This document shows positions 36,905-49,127 of a DNA stretch of 64,000 bases, piece by piece. Where the stretch lies: the NCBI RefSeq assembly GCF_000004075.3, contig NC_026657.2, forward strand, positions 33,032,732 through 33,096,731, read 5' to 3'. Below the pieces are notes generated by a model. It ran no database searches. It was not told where the DNA came from and was given only the letters and a program-made list of their open reading frames with translations. The DNA is from Cucumis sativus (lineage: Eukaryota > Streptophyta > Magnoliopsida > Cucurbitales > Cucurbitaceae). The position numbers and the translations under genes are program-made. Every line of letters begins with the position of its first letter. Positions within the stretch are counted from its first letter, which is position 1.

Positions 36905-39900
36905 TGTCGAACTTCATTTGAGTGCAAGCTTTTTCACAGAGAGCTTCTTCTTCTTCTTCGCAATTCCCTTTGGCAATAAAATGGAAAGTGCTTTTGGAGT
37001 GTCTTCAAATAGAGGCTCTGCCAGTGCCATAGAAGGAAAACTTTGATCCTTTTTATTCGGTGTTTCCAAATTTGCCCTTTAACTTTAGTTTTACTGACGA
37101 TAATACCCCCTTTGATTCTTATTCTTAAGCCGTTATGGACACTTGATAAGTGGGGGATATTATATGTCATATGTGACATCTTAGCATCAAATTGAATCAT
37201 TCAATTTAATCCCACTTTATTGTATAATAATACATTCACAAATTTATCATTCATAAACACTAGAACTCTATCTATATTTATAATAATTCATGCATTAAAA
37301 TATGTATGCTTTTTAATTATACACCGTGGTTATAAAGTAATAGCAAGGACTTAATAAACTATAGAAAAGTGGGGTAGTCATAGACATATAAAAAATATCT
37401 TTGTAATTACTTTAATATGCTTATTTAATAATTGGTTTTGGTTATAAAAAAATAATTGACTTTGTCTACTTAAAGGACATTTTTGGGTAATGTTATTAGG
37501 TAAAGAATTGATTTAAAGGTGACAAAAATTGAAAATAAAAAGAAAATTAAGAAACGAAGGTTGGCCACAAGATATTAAAATGGGTCCATGATGTACTTTG
37601 GCACATCTCAAGATTCTTCCATGTCTCACACAATGTTACGCTTACCTCCACACAAAATTATTAAATAGTTCAAACGTATAATTATATTTATACCCTCCAA
37701 CTTTTGAACTTCTATTTTCATTCTTTAAATAATGACCACATTTTTTAAATTCTTCAAAGTTATGTTTCATACATTTATCTTGCCATTTTTTTCCAGAAAA
37801 ATAAATTGGAACTCAAATAATGTACTATTTATATTCTTAAAAAGCTTGTGGGAAACTATATGATTTTTTTTCGAAAATTAAATCATTATAAAACAAAATC
37901 AAGTTAAAATTCCTAATTTTGATTTTGAAGACTGTTCCATATCTATTTACTTTCAATTTTTTAAAATTAAATTTGTATTCTTAATTTTTTTAACCATGAC
38001 TTGCATGAGACCTATAAAACAAATTAGATTTAGAAATAAGCAAATAATAACAATAATAATAATAATTTAAACGATACCAAAATATGAAAAATTAAATGTG
38101 TTTCACTACTGATATATATTTAGAATCATAAAACAAGTTAAAGTTTAGATAAATATTTTATACTTACAAAGAAAAAGAATAAAAATGAAATTTGGATTAA
38201 AAACTTTGTTAGGTTAGATTCATTTGGACTAATGTAAATGCTTTTACTTGAGTGGAGTAATAATTAAAAACTTTTATTTATATATATTTGAACGTGTGTA
38301 TTTTGTATAGATCTAACAACTCGAAGTTACCAAAAACAACCTCATTCTTTATGCTTTATGCATGCAGATAAAACTAAATAAATAGTAATACTAATAGCAA
38401 CTGCCTTCTAAAATCGTATTTTAAAAATTGATAGAGTAAGTTGGATGTGTTTAATATTTGGAGTCAAATTGAAGATGACTTTGGAGAAGGAAAATTGAAA
38501 ATTTAAAGATAGAGAAAAGGTAAAGATTCTATTGAAGCTTGAAAGAGACAAAAGGATAGAAGATGGAGGCTTTTCATTCTCCCATTCCTATTGAGTATTG
38601 ATTGTATGAAAGTCTCATTCAATGAAGAAATGGGGAGGGTAGCTTTGTAATTATTGCAAAAATCTTATCCTTTAAGTTAATTTTTCTGCCAGCTGTTGAA
38701 CGCGACACATCAAACTCATTGACGTGGCACCCCATGTAGGTTGTTGTATCCCACGTCATCATTATTTCCCCCTATTTACTACCCATACTTTTTAGCATTA
38801 TTATATATTCTCGTTCTACACTACTAATTATATTATGAGTTTCCTTCTTCTTTAAAAAAATAATAATAATAATTGTTACAAAATTTGATATATAAAGTAT
38901 TAATCGAAAACACTATATTTTAATCAAATTTACAAAGTTCTACAATTTACAATATTAATAAAAAGATTCCTTACTGTCTCTCCATCCATGTGAGTTCGTC
39001 AAAATTTTTGAATTAAGAATTTGGGGAGTATGCATAAAATAAGTACACATGCATATGTATATGAAAATTGTTGAAAACATCGTTATCTTTAAAGATATTT
39101 CTCACTACAATATTATAATTTTTCGTGTCATATATATATTGACTTTCTATCTTAGAAAGGATTTAAATAATAAATACTGATTTTTTTAATATAATAATCT
39201 ATTATTTGATTTCTAACGATATTGTGACTAGCAAATATTATCTAATTTAGATTTGAATATGAGTAATAGAGTTTATTAAAAGTAGATTTTGATTGTGAAT
39301 TGTAATTCTTTTTAAAATGTTGTTATACAATACTTAATTATAAGTTGCTATAATTTAAAATTAATGGTGATTATGATTTAGTTGTTCAATTTTACTAGAC
39401 AAATGATTATATATTTTGGAGAAATATTTTTGGTGTGAGAAATTAAAATATTAGGTTTTATAGTATGATGGGGTGAGCGGATGGGTATAGAAAGATTAAA
39501 AAAAAAAGTGGTTGCCGTCTGTGTGGCCGTTACCTCGTAAAAAGTAGACTCATATGTTTGGGTCTTTCCTAACGCATTTAAGATGGAAAATGACAACCAT
39601 AACTTATATCCTCAATCCCTCTTTACTAAAACTTTTTTTTCTTTTTGTTTTCCTTTTGAAAATAAATAAATATAGACTTTAGTAACTACTTGTTTTTATT
39701 TTATGATTTATAATAATTTACGCATTCAACTACATTCATTCAATTCTTAGTTAAATTTTAAAATAATAATAATTTTTTAAAAACTAATCGTTTTAGTTTT
39801 TTTGATCTATTGATTGAAAGTTAGAGATAGAAATAATGTTTATAAATTTAATTTTTCGAAAGAAAACTAAAATCAAAATAATTACGGAACATGTCTAATT

Positions 39901-40256
39901 TTTATGGGTACTTTACTTATACTTTTTTTTGTTTAATTTATTAGTGACAATGTTATTACTTTGGTTTTTATGACCAACAAAATTGCCAAAATTATATAGT
40001 TATTTTGCTTTCAACTTTAATTTAAAATTAATGTCCTTGATGCATTTAAAAAAATTAATGCCATGCTTGAGTTTAAAGAGAGCTACAAAAATTAATGGAG
40101 ATTGTGTGATTCATATATGTAATGAAAGAAATCTAAGGCTATAAATGCATGGTTGAGAAAGTTTTTTTTACAAAATTATGATTATCATCTATACCAATCA
40201 AATTAACGTTCATTTCTATAGAAATTAAATTTAGTGTAAATTATTTAACTTGGAGC

Positions 40257-40390
40257 AAAATCCTATTTCAAATTGACTAGAAAAACATGCATAATAGATA
40301 TTTATGATGTCTATCATAAATAAATTAAAGTAGTCTATCAATGTCTATAACTATATAGACAGTAACATTTTGTTATATTTATTAATAAGC
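40257..40390. repeat. GATAGA-type dispersed repeat
   Basis: Contains AATAGATATTTATGATGTCT and ATCATAAATAAATT, then TCTATCAATGTCTATAAC and a TAACATTTTGTTATATTTAT end. Same architecture as the other GATAGA copies. Confidence 0.45.
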
Positions 40391-40664
40391 TGGTTTATAG
40401 AATCGTTACTCTCTCAACTGTACTCAAAATAAAATAAAACGATAAATTATAGCGAAATGATATATATATAACTTCATCTTATTTTTCCTTTTCGTAGAAA
40501 AAGGGGAAAGTATTTAATATATAGACAAACTTTTACGGGTGAATCTTTTGTCATTGTCAATGTATTAAAAGGGTGTGGTTTCAATTCTATAAAAATATTT
40601 ATTTCTATCTATTTAATAATAAAATTATAACGAAACAAATTTTTAAAATAAAAAATCTACTCAA

Positions 40665-40790
40665 AATACTTACAAAAAGTTTCATATTCTATCGATGATA
40701 GACATTTAAGTATTGTTACTGTCTAGTATTGATAAAATCTAAAAAAAGTGTTATATTTGATAAATATTTTAGTTTATTTGTCTGTATTTC
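40665..40790. repeat. GATAGA-type dispersed repeat
   Basis: TTCATATTCTATCGATGATA and GACATTTAAGTATTGTTACT are followed by GTCTAGTATTGATAAAATCT and a TGTTATATTTGATAAATATT end, matching the order seen at 55735-55830. Confidence 0.5.
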
Positions 40791-42000
40791 AGTTATGAAA
40801 TGAACATTAAAGTTTTGATTCAAAATTCAAATTTGATACCTAATAACTCCAACTTTCCTTTACGACCTAACCATGCTATCTTCTTCTTTATGAAGTGGTT
40901 CTAAAAATAAATACATCTCCACGAACCACCACGATTTAATGAAATTCTAGGAGGGATTATTTCTCACATACAAACCTCCAAGCTAAGCACACTTTACTTT
41001 TAAATTTTATAGTTTCTTTTATTATCTAGCTGTGATCTCTGTTCATTTAACGTATTATTTTTTATAAACTTGAGTGTTACAATAAATGTTATCGTTGATG
41101 CTTCTATTTATAGGGTTATTTTTTAACAAATTATATGAAAATTATATATTTCTTCTATATATGTATACTTCATAAATCTACCCAATATATTAAAAATTAT
41201 ATTAATTGATATTAATATCAGTGTGGAAGAAGTCTTCAAAATACCATCATTGCTATAGATCATATTTATTATTCATTTGGGTGTTTAGGGATAAACCATA
41301 GCCACCACAATTAGCCATGATCTCTTCTTTTTGTTTAAACTCCTTTCCCATTTAGTTTTCTATGTAATCACTTACATAAATTTGGGATTATTTATGTGTG
41401 TAAGAAACAATTAATTGAATGTAACGTATTTATTTATCAACTCAAAGTATGGTCTTTGTGATTCTTTAAAGAAAAATATTCTTATCATCCTCCACATCCA
41501 CATTTCATATTAATAATCTTAAATTTCTATTGGACAAACTACAAATCTCTTCATGGAAAAAGAAAATTTTGTAGATATCGTTAAGAAAAGTTTAGTCCAA
41601 TTCTATTAATTAATTTTAACGTATACTTCGAATAAAGTGTTACAAATAGTTTTTAAGATGAATTTTAAATAATTTAAATTTAAGAAAAAAAAACATTTTT
41701 CTTCATGAATCAATATAAATGGAGCCTAAATTAATTTAGCACGTTAAAGTTTATTGTTTAAAAAGTTAAGATCAATATAATTTAACTAAGTCAAGGCTCT
41801 AATTCCTATCTTAAATGATATTTTAAAAAAATAATTAATCATTTAAATTATTAAAAATGTGTTTAGCATGCATATAACCTAATACTAAGAAGGGAAGATT
41901 TTGTAGTTTTTGTTAGAAAAAATGAATAATTAATTAAAAAATATATGGAACCATTAAATATAAGAAAATTATTTTAAAAATAATTATAAATATAATAAGG

Positions 42001-42062
42001 TATTACAATCTATTTGTGATAGATCGTGATAGACTCAACAATCTACTATCGTTGATATTTCA
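42001..42062. repeat. GATAGA-type repeat, short copy
   Basis: TATTTGTGATAGATCGTGAT and AGACTCAACAATCTACTATC, short inverted units of the same family, sit immediately left of the degenerate array. Confidence 0.45.
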
Positions 42063-42139
42063 GATTTGTTTTTCTTTTTGTCTTTCTTCTGCCATTTTTT
42101 TTCTTCTTCTTCCATTTTTCTTTTATATTCTTTTAAACG

Positions 42140-42525
42140 GTTATTTGATTCAAGATCGTGTACCAAATATAAAAGATCTATTTGTTTGGTTCAAGATCGT
42201 TGATCAAATATAAAGAATCTTGAAAAAAAATTCGTATAGATTTTGGTAGTCAAATTTAAACGATCAAATATCTAAACGAACCAAATATGAACAATCTGAT
42301 CAAACCTAAACGATCGTGTACCAAAAAATCTTTCAAATTTGTCTATCCAATTTAAACAATTTCCAAAGTTAAACGATAAAAAAATAGCCAAATCTAAATG
42401 ACCATGTACCGAAAAATAACTAAATTTAAATAATCGTGTAGCAAAGAACGTTGAAAAAAATCGTTTAGATTTGGCTGCCCAAATCTAAAGGATCTCACGT
42501 AGAAAAGAACAGTCAAATCTAAACA
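42140..42525. repeat. Degenerate array of a TAAACGATCGTGTACCAAA-like unit
   Basis: At least four direct variants of the core occur: AAGATCGTGTACCAAATATA (about 42152), AACGATCGTGTACCAAAAAA (about 42309), ATGACCATGTACCGAAAAAT (about 42398) and ATAATCGTGTAGCAAAGAAC (about 42430). They are separated by further CAAATCTAAA/CAAATTTAAACGAT pieces. At about 42459-42490 the core appears inverted (AATCGTTTAGATTTGG then CCCAAATCTAAAGGATC). It is therefore a mixed direct and inverted degenerate repeat of roughly 20-40 bp units. Identity unknown; possibly the subterminal repeat region of a DNA transposon. Confidence 0.6.
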
Positions 42526-43769
42526 TTGTTTTCCAAATATATTACGCGTGTTGGATGACTATTAATTACGGACAATTTTTTTGTATTTTTGATTATGTGT
42601 GTATGTAGTTTTTTAAATTGTTGAATAATGTAAGACACTTTAGTTAATCTTAAATTTAGTCCCATGAGAATTTTTACCTTTTGGATAAAAAGACATTTCA
42701 AGAAGACAAATTTAGCCTTAGTATGAGCACTTATGATGATTCTCATTTTATGATTAAAGATGAATAGACAGTGAAGTGTGAGCAATTTGAAAATGGAAAA
42801 CACCGGCAAATAAAATGTGGCCATGGGATTCAAAATTGAAAGATTAGAAGGACGAAATAGGAAATGACAGAGCAAAATATGTGGCTAAGGGAAGAAGGAA
42901 GAAGCAATTAAGCATTCACTATTCTCTTCATTCAAAAACACTTTGATAAATGTGACCAAGAAGCAACACAAAATTGACCCTTCAACAAATTAAATGGGCC
43001 TCAAATGTTTTATGTGCACAAATTCAAACGACCCCACTTTTTCCTTTCAAATAAACTCAACAAAGGAAGTGAGGTGAGGTTTTTGAGATAAAGATACTCA
43101 TACATTTGTGACCACATATATCTATCTATAACTTTTCCTTTCGTTTACATAAATCCCTTTTCCACTCTCATTTTAATATACTACGTTTTGTCGGAATTGG
43201 TTGAAGAATAGGTTTGTAAGTGATTTTGAAATTGTTATTTATGTTCAAATTGCTCATATGATATGTTTACAATCACTTGAAAAATCAACGTGATGTTTGT
43301 TTATACGCTTTGAAGCATGATTATGTGACAAAACTCATTAGTGTATGAGCAAGATAAAAATTAAAGGCATGTTTGTTAAATTTAAAATCCCTTCAAAATA
43401 CGTCTTTAGTAATTAAAATTAACGGTATACTTCTTATATCATCAAATTGATTTTGAATGTATGTTATAAATAACTTAATTAATTTAAAATCACTTCCCAA
43501 ACTCACTTAGTCATGATTAATATGAATCGAAATAGTTTTAACCTATTCTACATGTAAAAGTTATAAAACTTGGATTGAAAGCAAAAGACAGTTGGAGAGT
43601 AAAGTCATGATAGAGATAAATGAAAGTAGAAAGCAGCTAAACTTTAGATGAATCGGTCAAAAGGATCACTAATATTCAATAAGGATTTTATTGAAATATG
43701 TTTTATTAATAATCATGGTGAAATTATGATTACCAAAAGATCAAGATAACCTTTATATAGGTAGCTACT

Positions 43770-44110
43770 TTTGTAACGATCTATAACCTTTTTCTGCAAC
43801 CTTGTAATCTAACTACGTCATATGTCCGTGTCTTGAATCAAACTAATATAAGTTCTTTTAGGATGCATGTGAAAGTTGCTCCAATAAACCAACTTGGTTA
43901 TTTCAACATGTTTTGTTCTTACTCACATGCATCCAGGGCAAATTTCCAAGAGGTCACCAAACTAAGATCGCTCTACACTAAGCACACTTAACCTTGAAGT
44001 TCCTATGATGAGTCGAATGTACACCTTGTTAGTATAGATAGTAACTTTTATGTCTTCATAATCCCTTTCATTCAGATGCGATATTAGTCCATTCATGTCA
44101 TCCTCCTAAA
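43770..44110 (-). mobile_element. Probable Cassandra-type TRIM / 5S-derived retroelement fragment
   Basis: The interval surrounds a 5S-rRNA-like segment (43940-44006, listed separately), the hallmark of Cassandra terminal-repeat retrotransposons in miniature. A possible edge is TGTAACGATCTATAACC at about 43772. I could not find a second LTR, primer-binding site or target-site duplication, so this may be a solo LTR or a decayed copy. Element borders are approximate. Confidence 0.45.
43940..44006 (-). repeat. 5S rRNA-derived sequence
   Basis: Read on the minus strand it contains GGAACTTCAAGGTTAAGTGT, then GCTTAGTGTAGAGC and GGTGACCTCTTGGAAAT. This aligns in order with the plant 5S rRNA internal promoter region (AACTCCGAAGTTAAGCGTGC, TTGGGCGAGAGTAG and GGGTGACCTCCTGGGAAGT), that is boxes A, IE and C. 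It is diverged (several C-to-T/G-to-A changes) and lacks the 5S 5' end, so it is not a functional 5S gene. Confidence 0.7.
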
Positions 44111-45012
44111 TTCAAGGTAATACAATTTTTTTAATTGTACAATTGAGATAGAGGGGTTTGAAACACACTCGTGATGATGTTACTAACAAACTCGTAGGTC
44201 AATATAGATTTGGTATTTAGGAGACTACTTTATTGATTATACTTTGTTGTTATTTTCATGTTGATGAATTTGGTGGGATGAGAACCACAAGCAACAACCC
44301 AAAAACACAGCTACAATACTATTTTTTCCTTAAGCCAAATGCTTTGACATTGTCGATGTTTGTTTAGGGACCATGGGAATTATTTTCTATACTCGTTAAT
44401 TTTGACTCTCACAGGTATATTCATATTGAGTTGTGATCTTGTGATACTTTTAACTTATGGTGGAGAAGCTAGTCAATATAAATTCTCAACCATATACAAC
44501 ATGTGATTGAGATTCATTCAAACAAGCAAGTAATCAACATGTTATTAATTGAATCTATCGATATGCTATAGTGTGAATTTAAATAGTACAGACTATAGTA
44601 ATAGTATGGTCTCTAAAGGATGTCTCATTTTTATGATTTTTAGTAAAAACAAATACATACAATTTTGTTAACAAATCAACCTTTCATTACATCTCTCACG
44701 CCATTTTCACTTTAAGGAATGAGAATCAAAATTTTCCTTCTTATTGATTATGTTTATTAAAATGCAGAAATTGAATCAATTGGTGAGATCTGACACTAAT
44801 TTTAGAATTTCTACCAATGAAAAGGATATGTTATCTTACTCAAATTTTATCAATTCTAATACTCATTTCTTGTTTCTTGAGTTCTACCATATTGCTATTG
44901 ATTACTTCACGTTCTTACCCTTTCTTTCTTATCCATAAATAAGACTACGCTTTTTAGTTCTTTTCTAACAGGGCTTCCATTTTTGTTTGAAGAAACCACT
45001 GATATATTGTCA

Positions 45013-45115
45013 TAAGCTGTTTAAGTGGTTAAGAGGATGGTGTTTGATAGCTCATAATTGGGTAAGCTGTTTAAGTGGTTTGGTACCTTGAGAGGGTGTT
45101 TGATGCCTCATAATT
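45013..45115 (+). repeat. ~50-bp imperfect tandem duplication
   Basis: TAAGCTGTTTAAGTGGTT at 45013-45030 and 45063-45080, each followed by a related GAGGATGGTGTTTGAT or GAGAGGGTGTTTGAT stretch and CTCATAATT. Confidence 0.8.
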
Positions 45116-45696
45116 AATTGAATGTGTTTGCAATGTAATTCAAAATCCATGTTTGATACAAAATTTATTCAATTTCAACAGTTCATACATCCCCTGATGC
45201 AAAAAGATAGGCAGTGATTCTCATTGTGAACATAACAATGTGCAAGATAACTATCAAGACACTAGTGATTCTCATGATTAATCGAGTTTACATAATGTTT
45301 TCTTTTTTCATTAGTTTTTTTTATGATATAACAAAATTGTTTGGTTCACACCTTATGACAGAGACATCAACAGATCAACCAAAATTTAATACCATAGTAG
45401 TTGTAGTACAACAAATGCTCATACGCATCTCTACAACCAGAAGCAGGGAGAAGCACTTTTTTCATCTTTAGGGGATACATTAACTTGACGTAAAAAGAAA
45501 AGCAAATAATTGTAGAAAGGAGGGGCAACAAAAAGAAACAGATCCTAAAGCCAAAAGAAATTTACATGATACCAAGGCCTCCTAATATTTTCTTTTAATT
45601 TAATCTTCTCTTGGGGAAAGTTGGTTGGTGGTGGAGGGGAAAAACCTCTTCAAGAATTTTGTTTTTTTCTTTTGTCCATCATTGTAAGTCCCACAA

Positions 45697-48600
45697 TCAC
45701 ATCCTTGGCGCTGCATTCACAATAAATTTAAAAATTAAAACAGATGTCCAATATTATTAACTCAAAATAATTTTCATGGGAATTCTTCCTTTTGCAAATT
45801 TCAAAAGAATTTACTTAATAGTTGAAATGTCAAAATTAATGAACACTTGTGTAATGTGACCAATTATTTGATCTAAGTTTTGTTCAGAATGGAGCAAACT
45901 ACAAGCCCACAAAAACGGAGCTAACTAGAGAAACTAGAAAAGAGGCTCTCTCCAATAATTTCATCACACAGAATGCAACGAAAGACTAAACATCTTCCAG
46001 ACCCTATCAACAAGTTTTATTATTCCTCTCCAAATTCCCCACAAAACTCACTAGGTGGGAAGTTTTGGCAATAGGAACCCAAAGAGAAACTGTAACTTAT
46101 CCCATGCCAACAACTTATTCTAGAAACTATAATCTTGTTTCTCCCTATCCAAGTGCCAATGTGCCATTAGTTGAATAAACCTATTGCCAAGAAATTCCAG
46201 CTTTCTTCACTAAGCTTGGAGATACCGAGGCCACAATATCCCACTAAAATGGAAGATGGACAAAAGTAAGGTGCTTTCTATAACAAGGTCAAAAGGCCAA
46301 ATGATTCCCTAGAAGTATATCTCATGAAAAGCATAATGAATAAAAAGATGGTGGTAACATTCTTTTGCTCTCTCAGAGAGTGTCCATTCATCTTCACCAC
46401 CACATTAGAAAAAAGATAAATCAAAGGACACCTTTTATGAATTCAATCCTTGGGTTGAATGACCTAACAAGAAGTTAAATAAAATTGTTTGTTATATGGA
46501 TTAGACATGTTGTAGCCTACCTCCTCCAATTGTTGCCTCAGGCAACCGCTCAATCGAATACTGATGCCGAGTTATATACATGATGGGTACGCCAGGAACC
46601 TGCAAGAAAATAGGCGAGTTACTACATCTAAATCCAACATTGTGTGTTCCCAACTATTATGATCCGATTATACCTTGCGAATTCTACGCTTCAAATCTCT
46701 ATCACAAGTAGCAACGATATAACACTTATGCTGCACAAAAAGAAAGCTTCTGTTAAAAATAATAAAATAATAAAAAACAGGGTGAAAAGGCAGGATATAG
46801 ATCACCATCTCTACTTCAACTTTACAACTCATTCATCCTTTTTTTTTCTTATAATCTTTATCTGATAGAACGTGAGAGCCTGGTTCCCCATTCCTCCAAT
46901 AACTTAATACATTGTTTTTTTTATCCTAGTTCAATATATACAAATATAATAAACCATACCATTGTTGAGAAATGTGGAATTATTTTGGTTTGAGCTGTGT
47001 TAGTGGATCACAAGAGGTTTGACGGATGCTTCTATTATTTTAACCCTTTAAAGTTCTTCCCAAATATTCTGGTTCCAGTCACTCACTCAAAGATTTAAGG
47101 ACTACTTAGGAGACATATTTTTTCAACAACAAGCTGCTTGGCAATTTGCTCTCTCTTGGTGTTCTCCTCCAATCCATTTTGAAGTTTTTAGTTTGCAACC
47201 TTCAGCTGTTTTTGGGCTTCTTGTGGAAAAACTTTTAAGTTTTTTTTTGTTCTTATTGTTCTTCTGTTTTGCTCAGGGTTTCGCTTGTGTTGTTTTTGTT
47301 TGTTCAATTCGTCTGTACTTTTATTTGTGATCACTCTTTTCGCTCTTAGTATAATTCTCATGTACTTTGACGATTAGTCTCTTTTATTAGTACATTTAAT
47401 AAAGAGGCTCATATCCGTTTCAAGAAAAAGTGATCCATTATCCAGATTTGAGCATATATTGAAGAAAAATTAACTAAACAAAGCTCAAAATAGAACGCTC
47501 CAAAATTACAAGTTGCCCCCAACTTTACCTTACATATAAGGAATAAGGAATATATTTCTTTTAAGTATTAAGAATGTCAACCATCTAAAACATAGTTATC
47601 TAGATAAATGTATTAGAGTTATCTAGATAAATCATAAATGTATTGGAAATTAAATATGAAGTTGGAACAACTGTGATCAGGTCAACGAACATCATAATAA
47701 GTAAGAAGCCTTCAGTTCTCACCTGAGTCACCCTTTCAACAAGGCAATCATCAGCATAGGTTCCTTTATGAGTACAGGGTAGTCTCTCAAAACGTGGGTC
47801 CTTAGCTATTCTGCTCAAGCCCAAAAAATAGTAAATAATACCAACTTGAGAGATGCAAAAGAATGAAACAAGCAGTAATCTTTAAAAAATATACAGATCT
47901 AAAGAACAAGGAAAAACCAAGAATATGGTATTGTGGAGTCATATCCCCATGAAATTAAATTAAAAGCTTCTATTATTTCTTTCCAATCCTAATATTCAAC
48001 TTTTCATAACCTTTACTCGACTATTTGAATAATGCTTTGCTGGCATTCCAAATTATTTTGAGTGGTTGAATTTCCCCTTCACAACAAAATTGAAGATGGA
48101 CAAGAAAAGAAAAATACAAAATCGTGCATAGATAATTCATCTTCTGAAAGACAAATGAAACATAAATTTACCTCAGAGCAACGCGATACTTCTGACCTAA
48201 TCGCTCAAGCTCAGCCATCACGCAGTCTGTTATACAAGGAGTGCCTAAAACATGATCACAAATAAGTATCCATGTCCACAAAGAATACCACTTCTCGAAT
48301 ACTGAATTCTAATACATTTTCTGTCAATGTACGACTTACATTTAGCATATAGACAGTCCATCATTCCCTTCTCCAAGTCCAACTGCAATTAGAAAGGAGA
48401 GAAAAAACCACTTCAATCATCAAGTAGAAAGAAATTATATCCTTAATTTTACCTGCATGATGTAGTGCTCTCATCATATGAAATTTGACGAGAGAAAATC
48501 CACTAGTTTACAAAAAAAAAAATACATATATTTTTCAAATTATCCACAAACATATTCATAACAAAATGGACTTTACATTTCCAGAGGAATCACACAGTGA

Positions 48601-49127
48601 TAATATACTATATTCTCATTAAAAATGTAAAGCACTCACCTTGTTTTGAATGGAGAAATTGATGAAATTTGTATCCACCAAAACCCGATAAGGTGGCCCC
48701 AATGCAGTGTTGTACTTGAAGAAAAGTGCCGAAGGAACATTTGGACTGAATTAACAGAAATATAAGTATTCATTTGTCACAGACAACACCAACAGTAGAA
48801 AACAATTCTTATGCCCAGACAACAAAGTTAGAAAATGTTGATTTGTTATGGAAAGATAAAGTAGAAAATAGTCAGCTCAAGAAGTTCCTTACACATTTCT
48901 TGGGAGGTTTTCTTTTGTTAGATCTTTTCTCTTTGGATTCAAGACCTCTTCCTTGTAGCTAAGATAAGTAACAAAACAAAATAAACATAAGCAAATAAGA
49001 TTTTAAAGAAAAGTTAGATAAAGCTGACAATTGAAAAGAAACAACAGAAGGTATACTTTTTAATCGCTTTGGAGGTGACCATCTTCTTCATGACTGCAAA
49101 TTTGGGTCCTTTCTTGGCCCTCCCCAT
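45697..49127 (-). CDS. FCF1: FCF1/UTP24, PIN-domain endonuclease for 18S pre-rRNA, 9 coding exons, 198 aa
   Basis: Nucleolar SSU-processome nuclease; FCF1/Utp24 is the enzyme credited with early cleavages (A1/A2) that release the 18S 5' end. Exons in transcript order: 49127-49057, 48958-48893, 48745-48640, 48382-48340, 48244-48172, 47810-47723, 46730-46674, 46599-46521, 45710-45697. Frames join to 198 aa, the family's usual length. Starts [19 protein letters not shown]-domain acidic residues visible are D in [10 protein letters not shown] around [11 protein letters not shown] in [10 protein letters not shown] and [11 protein letters not shown]. The C terminus EATIGGAPR is completed only by the 14-nt last exon. 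Reading through its donor would instead give [12 protein letters not shown], so retention of the last intron changes the tail. Introns 6 and 8 hold LINE-like remnants. Confidence 0.92.
45880..46440 (-). mobile_element. LINE-like ORF2 remnant in FCF1 intron 8
   Basis: In-frame fragments on the minus strand, interrupted by stops, recall the region before the zf-RVT domain of plant L1 ORF2: stretches like [22 protein letters not shown] and a Trp/Gly-rich [10 protein letters not shown] segment. GC content is higher than in the surrounding DNA. The call rests on weak remembered similarity. It is inactive and is removed with the intron. Confidence 0.35.
46960..47440 (+). mobile_element. LINE 3' end remnant in FCF1 intron 6
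   Basis: The plus strand ends with a T-rich 3' UTR-like stretch, CTCTTTTATTAGTACATTTA then AATAAAGAGGCTCATATCCG and TTTCAAGAAAAAG. I recall this layout (AATAAAGAGGCTC..CGTTTC plus an A-rich tail) from plant L1-type LINE 3' ends. It is antisense to FCF1. Confidence 0.4.

Larger units (their letters stand above)
36905..45696. other. Gene-free region between the HAD gene and FCF1
   Basis: About 8.8 kb. The HAD promoter and leader lie at the left end (36905 to about 37100). Beyond that I see no gene. Features described separately: GATAGA-type repeats (40257-40390, 40665-40790, 42001-42062), a degenerate short-unit array (42140-42525), a 5S-rRNA-derived segment (43940-44006) within a probable retroelement (about 43770-44110) and a 50-bp duplication (45013-45115). 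ORFs are short and look random. Confidence 0.6.

Noticed and set aside
42519..42875. 118-codon minus-strand ORF
   Set aside because: Begins inside the degenerate array and shows no motif or splice-linked partner; likely chance in low-GC DNA.
43940..44006. Functional 5S rRNA gene
   Set aside because: Only the internal promoter part is present, with many substitutions and no 5S ends or tandem array.
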